Source: Gemmatimonadaceae bacterium
Lineage (GTDB): Bacteria; Gemmatimonadota; Gemmatimonadetes; Gemmatimonadales; Gemmatimonadaceae
Length of the DNA stretch: 64,000 bases
Assembly (NCBI GenBank): GCA_020851455.1
Contig: JADZCT010000040.1
Location: forward strand, 1 to 64,000
Reading direction: 5' to 3'
Below the pieces are notes generated by a model. It was given only the letters and a program-made list of their open reading frames with translations. It did no database searches and was not told where the DNA came from. The position numbers and the translations under genes were made by a program. The number at the start of each line of letters is the position of its first letter. The stretch's first letter is position 1. This document shows, piece after piece, positions 25,868 through 33,410 of this stretch.

Positions 25868-26974
25868 GTGCCATTTATGAATCATTTACCACTCAAGGGA
25901 GTGCGGGTGCTGGATCTATCCCGTGTGCTCGCCGGGCCGCTCTGCGCGATGCAGCTCGGCGACCTTGGCGCCGACGTGATCAAGATCGAGCGGCCCGGTG
26001 TCGGTGACGAGTCCCGAGCGTGGGGGCCGCCGTGGGATGCTGCGGGCGTGAGCGCGTACTTCCTCTGCTGCAATCGCAATAAGCTCGGCGTGGCGGCTGA
26101 CCTGGACGACCGCGCTGGCGCCGCGCTTGTGCAGAAACTCATTGCCGGCGCCGACATCGTGGTAGAGAACTTCCTCGCCGAAGCGCTCGAACGCCGCGGC
26201 CTCGGGGCCGATGCGATGGTCGCGCGGAATCCGCGTCTCATCTGGTGCACCATCCAGGGGTTCGCGCGCGACCCGACGCGGCCGGGCTACGACTACGTGG
26301 TGCAGGCAGAATCGGGATGGATGTCAATCACAGGCGAGCCCACTGGTGCGCCGATGAAGGTTGGCGTAGCGCTTGCTGACGTGCTTGCGGCCAAGGAGGC
26401 GGCAGTCGCGGTGCTGGCTGCGCTCTCGGGGCTCCGGGCCGGCGCCGGCGTCCAGCGCCGCGTACGCATTTCGCTGCACGAAGCCGCGGTCGCGGCGCTC
26501 GTGAACGTGGCGCAGAACGCGCTCGTCACCGGAGCGCCCGCCTCCCGCTGGGGAAATGCGCACCCGAACCTCGTGCCGTACGAACTCTTCGATGCGGCCG
26601 ATCGGCCCGTGGTGATCGCGGTCGGGAACGACTCGCAATACACGGCGCTGGTGGGTGTGCTTGGCGACGCGGCGCTTGCCGACGCGCGATTCGCGACGAA
26701 CGCCGGACGCGTGGCGGCGAGGGAAGAGGTCGTTGCCCTGGTTCGCGCGGCCATCCGCAAGGCGCCCGCCGCCGCATGGATGGAGCGTCTGCGTGAGGCG
26801 GGCGTGCCAGCGGGAATCGTCCGCTCGGTGCGGCAGGCGCTCGAAGGCGCCGATGCATCCAGTGCCTCGGGCGTTGGGCCGCAACCACCAGGCGCGGTGC
26901 GCCGCCCGCCGCCTGCGCTGGACGAGCACGGGGCGCTGGTTCGCTCGCGCGGGTGGGATGCCTTCGCGCCGTAA
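25868..26974 (+). CDS. CaiB/BaiF family CoA-transferase (family III)
   Basis: 368 residues. Family III enzymes move CoA between carboxylic acids through an Asp-CoA thioester. Marks: GVRVLDLSRVLAGPLCAMQLG with GADVIKIERPGVGDESR (11-50), ADIVVENFLAEALERRGLG, and GYDYVVQAESGWMSITGEP (140-158). The likely nucleophile is D171 in KVGVALADVLAAK, matching Asp169 of formyl-CoA transferase. The substrate is unknown: 2-methylcitramalate, succinate-hydroxymethylglutarate and carnitine-type relatives look alike. The protein is slightly shorter than the usual ~400 residues and its C-terminus is Pro-rich. The start is GTG 25868 or ATG 25877 three codons on. Confidence 0.9.
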   Translation: MPFMNHLPLKGVRVLDLSRVLAGPLCAMQLGDLGADVIKIERPGVGDESRAWGPPWDAAGVSAYFLCCNRNKLGVAADLDDRAGAALVQKLIAGADIVVENFLAEALERRGLGADAMVARNPRLIWCTIQGFARDPTRPGYDYVVQAESGWMSITGEPTGAPMKVGVALADVLAAKEAAVAVLAALSGLRAGAGVQRRVRISLHEAAVAALVNVAQNALVTGAPASRWGNAHPNLVPYELFDAADRPVVIAVGNDSQYTALVGVLGDAALADARFATNAGRVAAREEVVALVRAAIRKAPAAAWMERLREAGVPAGIVRSVRQALEGADASSASGVGPQPPGAVRRPPPALDEHGALVRSRGWDAFAP

Positions 26975-27023
26975 TGACCGCGCGGCCGCCGGCGCGGCGC
27001 GCACCATCGCTAGAATCCTCTCC

Positions 27024-28316
27024 ATGATCCGCCGCCGCCGAATGCCGGGCCCCTGGCTGCCCGCCGCAATTGCGGTGCTGGCCGCAGTGGGATGCGAAGG
27101 AAGCGCGGTCCATGCGACCGGGCCGCGCGGTTCCGACTCATTTGCGCGGTTCTACGTGATCGGTGGCGCCATCGCGGCGGGAACCGAGTCGGGCGGACTC
27201 GTGGCGGCGTCGCAAGCGGCGGCGTGGCCCGTGCTGCTTGCAGCCGCTGCCGGTCAGCAGCTCTCGCAGGCGTTGCATCAGGCCCCCGGGTGCCCGGCGC
27301 CGCTGGTCGCGCCGCTCGTGGAGTTGCGCCTGCTCACTGGCGCCGCGGCTGTGTCGCCCGATACGGGCTGCACAGCCCTGATTGCCCGCTTCACGCCGCC
27401 GGGCAACAACCTTGCGATCGCGGGGGCAACCGTGTGGGATGCCCTCAACGCCACGCCGAGGGCCGTGAACGCTCCCGGCTCAACGCGCTCGCTCGTCGAG
27501 CGCACGCGCTACTCGGCTGTGCTCGCGTTCACGCAGTCGCAGGTCACCGCGACGCTGGTGGGCGCGCCCACGCTCGTGGCCGTGGAACTCGGGCTTGCGG
27601 AGGTGTATCGGGCAGCAGCGAGCGGGCTGGTGGTTGCGGCCACGGCGTACAGCCAGCCGGCGGCATGGACCCTCGTGCCGCCGGCAGTCTCGCTGCCGGT
27701 CGTGGACGCGATCGCCGACAGTCTCGCGAAGTCGGGTGCAAAGGTGGTGCTGCTTTCGGTGCCGCCCGTCCCCCAGCTTCCGGCGTTTCGCACGGCCGCG
27801 GAAGTATGGGCGGCGCGCGGCGCCCTGCTCCCGTTCGGGATCGCGGTGCAGGCCGACTGCGCCACGTCGCCGAACATCGTGAACGTCGCGGCGGCGGTTC
27901 CGACGCTCGCTCAGCGTGCGCTCGCTGCGCCCGGCGTACAAGCCATGTCGTGCGCGAGCGCGCCAGGCACCGCGGACGGCGTCCTTGCACCCGACGAAGT
28001 CGCGGCGATCGCATCGTCAATCACACAGTTCAACGCTCATTTGCGCGACGTCGCCACTGCCCACGGCTGGGCGTACGCGGACCTCACCGCCACTTACGCC
28101 AGGATGGTGGCAGCTGCAGGGCCGTATTCTCCCTCGACCCAACTGACCTGCGCGCTCCCCTACGGCGAGTTCGTATCGCTCGACGGGATCCACCCGTCGG
28201 TACGTGGCCAGCAGGCAATTGCCGACGCCGTCGCAGCGGCACTCGATGCACGCTACGGGTTCGGTCTCCCCCTCGCGGGCAACCTCCCCGGCCTCACGGC
28301 GCCGGCCTGCCCGTGA
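27024..28316 (+). CDS. SGNH/GDSL-like lipoprotein with missing nucleophile
   Basis: 430 residues. The signal ends in a lipobox AAVGC, so Cys24 should be acylated. Block V of SGNH hydrolases is clear: SLDGIHPSVRGQQAIAD, with the catalytic Asp387 and His390. The first block, expected as GDS/GNS-x-T-A-G, reads VIGGAIAAG (45-53), so the nucleophilic Ser is Ala49; the following SQAAAWPVLLA is where the family has TQxSYPxLLA. The fold is therefore kept while esterase activity seems lost. The start ATG 27024 begins a basic MIRRRR n-region. A 21-base tandem duplication covers the stop codon. The sigma-factor gene follows. Confidence 0.75.
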   Translation: MIRRRRMPGPWLPAAIAVLAAVGCEGSAVHATGPRGSDSFARFYVIGGAIAAGTESGGLVAASQAAAWPVLLAAAAGQQLSQALHQAPGCPAPLVAPLVELRLLTGAAAVSPDTGCTALIARFTPPGNNLAIAGATVWDALNATPRAVNAPGSTRSLVERTRYSAVLAFTQSQVTATLVGAPTLVAVELGLAEVYRAAASGLVVAATAYSQPAAWTLVPPAVSLPVVDAIADSLAKSGAKVVLLSVPPVPQLPAFRTAAEVWAARGALLPFGIAVQADCATSPNIVNVAAAVPTLAQRALAAPGVQAMSCASAPGTADGVLAPDEVAAIASSITQFNAHLRDVATAHGWAYADLTATYARMVAAAGPYSPSTQLTCALPYGEFVSLDGIHPSVRGQQAIADAVAAALDARYGFGLPLAGNLPGLTAPACP

Positions 28317-28341
28317 ACTGCGCCGGCCTGCCCGTGAACTG
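28300..28341. repeat. 21-bp tandem duplication across a stop codon
   Basis: A 21-base unit starting CGCCGGCCTGCCCGTGAACT (28300-28320) is repeated exactly at 28321-28341. The TGA stop of the GDSL-like gene lies in the first copy, so the second is untranslated. It points to a recent slippage event; loss of the first stop would add readable codons from the second unit. Confidence 0.9.
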
Positions 28342-28448
28342 CGTCGGCCGGCGGGCCGGACGTGACCTGCATCACGCCAGATCGTCATTCGTGCGTGAAA
28401 CCGGGCCTTCGTCAGCGGCAAGCCCTCGCGGGCAAGCGCGTGCGTGGT

Positions 28449-28454
28449 TACACT
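28449..28454 (+). promoter_or_regulatory. -10 box of a leaderless-type start (sigma factor gene)
   Basis: TACACT lies exactly six bases before GTG 28461 and there is no Shine-Dalgarno. Transcription starting about seven bases after the box would begin at the start codon. No good -35 box is seen at the usual distance. Confidence 0.45.
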
Positions 28455-28460
28455 AGCGTC

Positions 28461-29027
28461 GTGGCGACCTTCGCACCCATCCCCCCGGCGTCCGACGGGG
28501 AGCCAGACCAGGCGATCGTTGATCGCGTGCTCGCGGGAGAGCACGAGGCGTTCGGTATCCTCTTCCAGCGCTACAGTGATTCGCTGTACCGCCACGCCGT
28601 GAGCATGATCGGCAGCCAGGACGACGCAGCCGACATCCTGCAGAACTCGTTCATCAAGGCGTACCACCACCTCGCCGACGTTCGGGGCCGGTTCGACGCC
28701 TGGCTCTTCCGGATCGTCGCGAACGGCTGCAAGGACTGGCTGAAGAATATCCGGCGGACCCACCTCAGTTACGAAGAGGACGATCAACCGTCTGGATATG
28801 AGACGCCGGACGAGGAACTCGACCGGGGCGAGCTCCGGGGCAACCTGGACCGGGCTCTGGCGGCACTGCCGGCGTCGCTGCGGGAGGCCTTCGTGATGAA
28901 GCACGTGGAAGGCCGGTCGTACGAGGACATGGCTGCCCTGCTCGGCACGTCAGTTGGTGCACTGAAGATGAGAGTCCACCGCGCCCGCGAGGCGCTGCAA
29001 AGACTGCTGGAGGATCGCGCCGCATGA
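28461..29027 (+). CDS. ECF-type RNA polymerase sigma factor
   Basis: 188 residues. Region 2 covers about 18-90: AFGILFQRYSDSLYRHAVSM, then DDAADILQNSFIKAYHHL, matching region 2.2 core binding, and the region 2.4-like FDAWLFRIVANGCKDWLKNI. Region 4 lies at about 128-180: LAALPASLREAFVMKHVEGR, YEDMAALLGTSVGALKMRVH, a helix-turn-helix for the -35 box. There is no region 3, as in ECF factors. GTG 28461 is preferred because of the -10 box placed six bases upstream; GTG 28362 would add 33 basic residues of no sigma character. The stop overlaps the next gene (ATGA), whose product is the likely regulator. Confidence 0.9.
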   Translation: MATFAPIPPASDGEPDQAIVDRVLAGEHEAFGILFQRYSDSLYRHAVSMIGSQDDAADILQNSFIKAYHHLADVRGRFDAWLFRIVANGCKDWLKNIRRTHLSYEEDDQPSGYETPDEELDRGELRGNLDRALAALPASLREAFVMKHVEGRSYEDMAALLGTSVGALKMRVHRAREALQRLLEDRAA

Positions 29028-29308
29028 TGCATGAGGATCCGGATACGCACCTTCCCGACAGGATTGACCCTGCGGTTCGGCGCGAGGAGGACGAAGCCAA
29101 ATCCGACCGGGAGGTGCCGCTGGCGGCGATGCCGCCAATCCTGCACCGCTGGCTCGACGGCGAACCGGTGAACGAAGCAGAGTTGCGCGCCGCCGGCGCT
29201 TATGAACTCTGGCTCAAGGTGAAGGCCGAGGCGGAGCGGCGCCGCAGGATGCATACCCCGACGCCATTGGGCGGCGCGATAATGGAGGCGATCCGGAAGG
29301 ACCGCTGA
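29024..29308 (+). CDS. Small protein coupled to the ECF sigma factor, possible anti-sigma factor
   Basis: 94 residues, very charged, with no membrane segment and no HxxxCxxC zinc motif. The centre PPILHRWLDGEPVNEAELRA is like the first helices of anti-sigma domains, and the C-terminal part AYELWLKVKAEAERRRRMHT is a basic amphipathic helix. Its ATG overlaps the sigma factor's TGA (ATGA), so the two are made together, which is the usual arrangement of a sigma factor and its antagonist. The role is inferred from position; the sequence resembles no anti-sigma family that I can name. Start at 29024 or the next ATG 29027. Confidence 0.6.
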   Translation: MMHEDPDTHLPDRIDPAVRREEDEAKSDREVPLAAMPPILHRWLDGEPVNEAELRAAGAYELWLKVKAEAERRRRMHTPTPLGGAIMEAIRKDR

Positions 29309-29389
29309 GTCTTCCGTCGCTCGACGACCTGCGCCAACGCGCCGACACGTTCGCCTGGGAGCCCGTGAGGGTTGCCAGGCGATTCAGTT

Positions 29390-30799
29390 TCAGACGTGAA
29401 TCACCCGCCCCAGCGCCGCCAGCGCGGATTCCTTCACGGCTTCCGAAAGCGTGGGGTGCGCGTGCACGGTCTCGCCGATGTCCTCCGCCGACGCGCGGAA
29501 CTCCATCGCGACGACGATTGCCGCGATGAGCTCGCTTGCGTTCGCCCCGACGATGTGGCAGCCGAGCACTTCGTGCGTCGCTGCGTCGCAGACGAACTTC
29601 ACGAACCCGGCGGTATCGCCCATTGACCGTGCGCGGCCATTGGCGCTGAACGGGAACTTCCCGGTCACGTGCGGCCGTCCGCTGGCCCTCACCTCGTGCT
29701 CCGCAAGGCCAGCCGATGCGGCCTCCGGCCATGTGTACACGACGGACGGCATGTTGTGATAGTGCATCGCGGCGCGGTGACCGGCGATGACCTCGGCCGC
29801 GACGACCCCTTCCTCTTCGGCCTTGTGCGCGAGAAGCTTGCCGCCCACGGCGTCGCCGATCGCGTACACGTTGGGGAGTGACGTCCTCATCTGCGCGTCC
29901 ACGACGATCTCGCCGCGCGGGCCGGTGGCGATGCCCATGGCCTTCGTATCCACGCCGCGCAGCGCCGGCCTGCGCCCCGTCGAAACGAGCACGTAGTCCC
30001 CGTCTATCGTGAGCTTCGACGCGCCCTGCTCGACGTCAACGAACACGCGCGAGTCGTTGCGCCGGCCGCCCACGACCTTCGTCCCGGCATGGATCGCAAG
30101 GCCCTGCTTGCGCATCAACCGGTCCATCTCCTTCACGACGTCTTCGTCGCTGCCCGGCAGGATCGTGGGCATGAACTCGACGACCGTAACCTTCGCGCCG
30201 AGCCGCCGCCACACGGAGCCGAGCTCGAGGCCAATCACGCCGCCGCCAATCACGATCAGGTGCTTCGGCACCTCAGGGATCGAGAGCGCGCCGATGTTAG
30301 AGAGTATCCGTTCCTCGTCGAACGGCAGGAACGGCAGGCTCGACGCCGTGCTTCCGGTTGCGATAATGACACTGCGTCCGGCGTAGGTGGTGATTCCGCC
30401 GTCAGGCCCGCGAACCTCCACCACGTTGCCTGCAATGAGGCGTCCCTCGCCTCTGGCCCACGTGACCTTGTTCTTGCGGAAGAGGAACTCGATCCCCTTC
30501 GTGTTCGATGCTACGACGCCTTCCTTGCGCCGCATCATCGCGGCAAGGTCGAGCCTCACGTCGCCGAGCAGAATGCCATGCTCGGCAGCGTGCGAGCGCG
30601 CGAACTCGTAGTGCTCGGACGACTGCAGGAGCGCCTTGCTCGGGATGCAGCCGACGTTGACGCAGGTGCCGCCGAGCGTGCGGTCCATCTCGACGCAGAC
30701 GGTGGAAAGGCCGAGCTGTGCAGCGCGGATCGAGGCGACGTAGCCGCCGGGGCCACCGCCGATCACCACGACGTCGGTCGCTTGGGGCGTGAGTGTCAC
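29390..30799 (-). CDS. lpdA: Dihydrolipoyl dehydrogenase (E3)
   Basis: 469 residues. E3 reoxidises the dihydrolipoamide of 2-oxoacid dehydrogenase complexes and passes electrons to NAD. FAD site VVIGGGPGGYVASIRAAQLG (11-30); redox disulfide GGTCVNVGCIPSKALL with C46 and C51; NAD site VIGGGVIGLELGSVWRRLG; second FAD motif VYAIGDAVGGKLLAHKAEEE; and the catalytic His-Glu pair in ETVHAHPTLSEAVKE near the end. All catalytic residues are present. The start is GTG 30799. It lies 75 bases downstream of the E2 gene on the same strand, so both probably come from one transcript. Confidence 0.97.
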   Translation of the reverse strand: MTLTPQATDVVVIGGGPGGYVASIRAAQLGLSTVCVEMDRTLGGTCVNVGCIPSKALLQSSEHYEFARSHAAEHGILLGDVRLDLAAMMRRKEGVVASNTKGIEFLFRKNKVTWARGEGRLIAGNVVEVRGPDGGITTYAGRSVIIATGSTASSLPFLPFDEERILSNIGALSIPEVPKHLIVIGGGVIGLELGSVWRRLGAKVTVVEFMPTILPGSDEDVVKEMDRLMRKQGLAIHAGTKVVGGRRNDSRVFVDVEQGASKLTIDGDYVLVSTGRRPALRGVDTKAMGIATGPRGEIVVDAQMRTSLPNVYAIGDAVGGKLLAHKAEEEGVVAAEVIAGHRAAMHYHNMPSVVYTWPEAASAGLAEHEVRASGRPHVTGKFPFSANGRARSMGDTAGFVKFVCDAATHEVLGCHIVGANASELIAAIVVAMEFRASAEDIGETVHAHPTLSEAVKESALAALGRVIHV

Positions 30800-30874
30800 G
30801 GAAGTAACGGGTTGTCGGGAAGCATGTGGCGCACGTGCAGAACCTCGCGGGCAGGCCCCGGAGCCAGCCAGGTG

Positions 30875-32200
30875 CTACGAGATAAGCATTGACTCCGGGT
30901 CTTCCATCAGCTCCTTCACGCGCACGAGGAAGAGCACTGCATGCTGGCCCTCGATGATCCGGTGGTCGTACGAGAGCGCCACGTACATCATCGGACGAAC
31001 CACGATCTGGCCGTCAACCACTACCGGGCGGTCCTGGATCTTATGCAGGCCAAGGATGCCCGATTGCGGGAAGTTGATGATCGGCGTGGACACCAGCGAG
31101 CCGAAGACGCCGCCGTTGGTGAGCGTGAACGTGCCGCCCGTGAGGTCGTCAATCGTCAGCTTGCCGTCGCGCGCGCGCTGTGCCGTCTCGGCGATCGCCT
31201 TCGCCAGGGCAAGGACGCCCATGTGCTGCGCGTCCTTGATGTTCGGCACCACCAGCCCCGCGTCGTTCGCGACCGCGACGCCGATGTTCACGAAGTTGTG
31301 GTAAACGATCGTATCGCCGTCAACCGACGCGTTCACGTTCCTGAACTCCTCGAGCGCAATCACCGCCGCGCGCGCGAAGAACGCCATGAACGTGAGCTTC
31401 ACGCCGTGCGCCTGCTCGACGCGCTCCTTCATGCGCGCGCGCAGCGCCGACACGGCCGACATGTCTATTTCGTTGAACGTTGTGAGGTGCGCCGTGCTTT
31501 GCTGGGCCGCGAGAAGGTTCTCGGCGATGCGCTTGCGGCGTGTCGTCATCTTCTCGCGCACTTCACGCATCGTCTCGGACGCCGGCCTTTGCATGGCGAA
31601 CTGCGTCGGGATCACGTTCGGATCCGTTGCCGACGTAGCGCTGGCGGCGGCAACGGGGGTGGCAGGCGCTGGCGGCGCTGGCGGCGCTGGCGGCGCTTGC
31701 GGTGCGGGAGGCGGCGTCGAGGGCGCCGGCGAGGCAACCGGCGCGGCCATCGCGGCCACGACGTCTGGGCGGCTTACGACGCCGCCGCGGCCGGTTCCGG
31801 CCACTGCCCCGATGTTGATTCCAGCCTCGTCCGCGAGCTTGCGGGCCGATGGCGCCGACCTCACGTCGGATGGGGCAGCCGATGGTCGCGGGGCGGCTGT
31901 CGCGGTCGTGGTCACGGGTTGCGCAGTTGGAGGCGGCGCCGGCGCACTCGTTCCTGTGCCGGTCGCTGCGTCGTCGAGCTGACCCAACACGTCATTCACC
32001 GCAACCACGTCGCCCTCGGCGTGCAGCCGCTTGACGAGCACGCCCGCCTTGAGCGAGGGTACTTCGACCGTGATCTTGTCGGTCTCGAGCTCGACGAGCG
32101 TGTCGCCGGCCGCTACCGCGTCGCCTTCCTTCTTGAGCCACCGCGACACAGTGGCCTCGGTGATGGACTCGCCGAGTGGGGGTACCTTTATCGAGACCAT
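30875..32200 (-). CDS. sucB: Dihydrolipoyllysine-residue succinyltransferase, E2 of 2-oxoglutarate dehydrogenase
   Basis: 441 residues. Lipoyl domain 1-77 with the lipoylated K42 in ELETDKITVEVPS and the E2o-type start VPPLGESITEATVSRWLKKE. A Pro/Ala/Thr linker follows, then the E1/E3-binding domain (~112-150; SARKLADEAGINIGAVAGTG), a second Ala/Pro linker and the catalytic domain (~205-441). The active-site SYDHRIIEGQHAVLFL carries the His-Asp pair and NIGVAVANDAGLVVPNIKDA the substrate site. The ETDKITVEV lipoyl motif and the FNEIDMSAV stretch point to the succinyl type. E1 (sucA) is not in the window. A TATTGT box six bases before ATG and no Shine-Dalgarno suggest a leaderless message. Confidence 0.95.
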   Translation of the reverse strand: MVSIKVPPLGESITEATVSRWLKKEGDAVAAGDTLVELETDKITVEVPSLKAGVLVKRLHAEGDVVAVNDVLGQLDDAATGTGTSAPAPPPTAQPVTTTATAAPRPSAAPSDVRSAPSARKLADEAGINIGAVAGTGRGGVVSRPDVVAAMAAPVASPAPSTPPPAPQAPPAPPAPPAPATPVAAASATSATDPNVIPTQFAMQRPASETMREVREKMTTRRKRIAENLLAAQQSTAHLTTFNEIDMSAVSALRARMKERVEQAHGVKLTFMAFFARAAVIALEEFRNVNASVDGDTIVYHNFVNIGVAVANDAGLVVPNIKDAQHMGVLALAKAIAETAQRARDGKLTIDDLTGGTFTLTNGGVFGSLVSTPIINFPQSGILGLHKIQDRPVVVDGQIVVRPMMYVALSYDHRIIEGQHAVLFLVRVKELMEDPESMLIS

Positions 32201-32206
32201 ACTCGA

Positions 32207-32212
32207 ACAATA
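32207..32212 (-). promoter_or_regulatory. -10 box of a leaderless-type start (sucB)
   Basis: On the minus strand TATTGT is followed by six bases and then ATG 32200. The spacing is identical to that at the sigma-factor gene. No Shine-Dalgarno is present and no convincing -35 box lies 16-18 bases upstream. Confidence 0.45.
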
Positions 32213-32273
32213 ACCCGTTGCCTGCGTACGGCGGCAGTGGACACGGTACGCAAGGCCCCGCAGCGGAAGACAG

Positions 32274-33323
32274 ATGCGCGCACTGACGATAGATGACCAC
32301 GGCGGAATGGAACAGATCCGCGTTCGCGACGACCTGCCGGTTCCGCCTGTTGAATCACCCGGCGACGTGCGCATCCGTGTACGCGCGGCCTCACTCAACC
32401 ACCTCGACCTCTTCGTCGTTGGAGGGCTGCCCGGGATCAGGATCGTGCCGCCATGGATCCTTGGATCGGATGCGATGGGTATCGTTGACGCCGTTGGCGC
32501 GGCCGTGGAATCGGTGAAGCCAGGCGCGCGCGTGGCGATCAACCCCGGAATCGGCTGCGGAACGTGCGAGTACTGCCGCAGCGGCGAGGCGCCGCTCTGC
32601 CTGAAGTTCGCCGTTCTCGGCGAACACCGGCCGGGGAGCTTCGCCGACTACGTCGTAGTGCCGGGAACCCACGTCTGCGAGGTGCCTCTGTCAATTCCCG
32701 ACGATGTCGCCGCCGCGTTTCCGCTCGCGGGGCTCACCGCGTGGCGAATGGTCGTCGGCAGGGCGCGCGTCGCCCTGGGCGAACGCGTGCTGGTGCAGGG
32801 TATCGGAAGCCCGGTGTCGTTGGCTGCGCTGCAGATCGCGCGCCTTCGCGGCGCGGAGGTATGGGTGACTTCGTCGAGCGATGCGAAGCTTGCGCGCGCG
32901 CGGGAACTGGGCGCCACGGAAGCGATCAACTACCGTACGCACGACGTGGCGAAGGAAGTCCGCACCCGCACCGGCAAGCGTGGGGTTGATGTCGTGATAG
33001 ACAGCGCAGGCCGCGAGAGCTGGCCCGGGTCGCTCGGCGCGCTGGGGCGGCGCGGCCGGCTCGTCGCATGCGGCGGCACAACTGGGCCAATCGTCGAAGT
33101 GGACGTTCGAAGGATGTTCTGGAACCAGTGGACGCTCATGGGTTCCACCATGGCGAACGAAGCCGAGTTTGCCGCGGTCATGGCCGAGTTCGTCGCGGGC
33201 CGGCTTACGATGCCCGTTGATTCCGTGTTCGCGCTGGAGCGCGGACGGGAGGCGTTCGAACGGCTCGCCAGCGGGCGGCAGTTCGGCAAGGTGGTTCTCC
33301 GCCTCGCAAACGCGGGCGGTTGA
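32274..33323 (+). CDS. Zinc-containing medium-chain dehydrogenase/reductase
   Basis: 349 residues. The GroES-like domain binds a structural zinc through C95, C98, C101 and C109 (GIGCGTCEYCRSGEAPLC). The catalytic-zinc ligands are missing: the usual Cys is in SLNHLDL and the GHE motif reads GSD. The Rossmann domain shows ERVLVQGIGSPVSLAALQIA, with the glycine loop altered to GIGSPVS, then VIDSAGRESWPGSLGALGRR. This suits a quinone-oxidoreductase- or crotonyl-CoA-reductase-like enzyme using NAD(P)H without catalytic zinc; the substrate is unknown. ATG 32274 has a GGAAGA ribosome-binding site. It diverges from sucB across 73 bases. Confidence 0.85.
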   Translation: MRALTIDDHGGMEQIRVRDDLPVPPVESPGDVRIRVRAASLNHLDLFVVGGLPGIRIVPPWILGSDAMGIVDAVGAAVESVKPGARVAINPGIGCGTCEYCRSGEAPLCLKFAVLGEHRPGSFADYVVVPGTHVCEVPLSIPDDVAAAFPLAGLTAWRMVVGRARVALGERVLVQGIGSPVSLAALQIARLRGAEVWVTSSSDAKLARARELGATEAINYRTHDVAKEVRTRTGKRGVDVVIDSAGRESWPGSLGALGRRGRLVACGGTTGPIVEVDVRRMFWNQWTLMGSTMANEAEFAAVMAEFVAGRLTMPVDSVFALERGREAFERLASGRQFGKVVLRLANAGG

Positions 33324-33410
33324 CGCGCACGCTGCAGGCTCGCCTGGCGAGACGCAGCCGCACACTGGCTCGTCTTCGGGGTAGGAGCCTTCGCTGCCAT
33401 TTCAGGAGTC

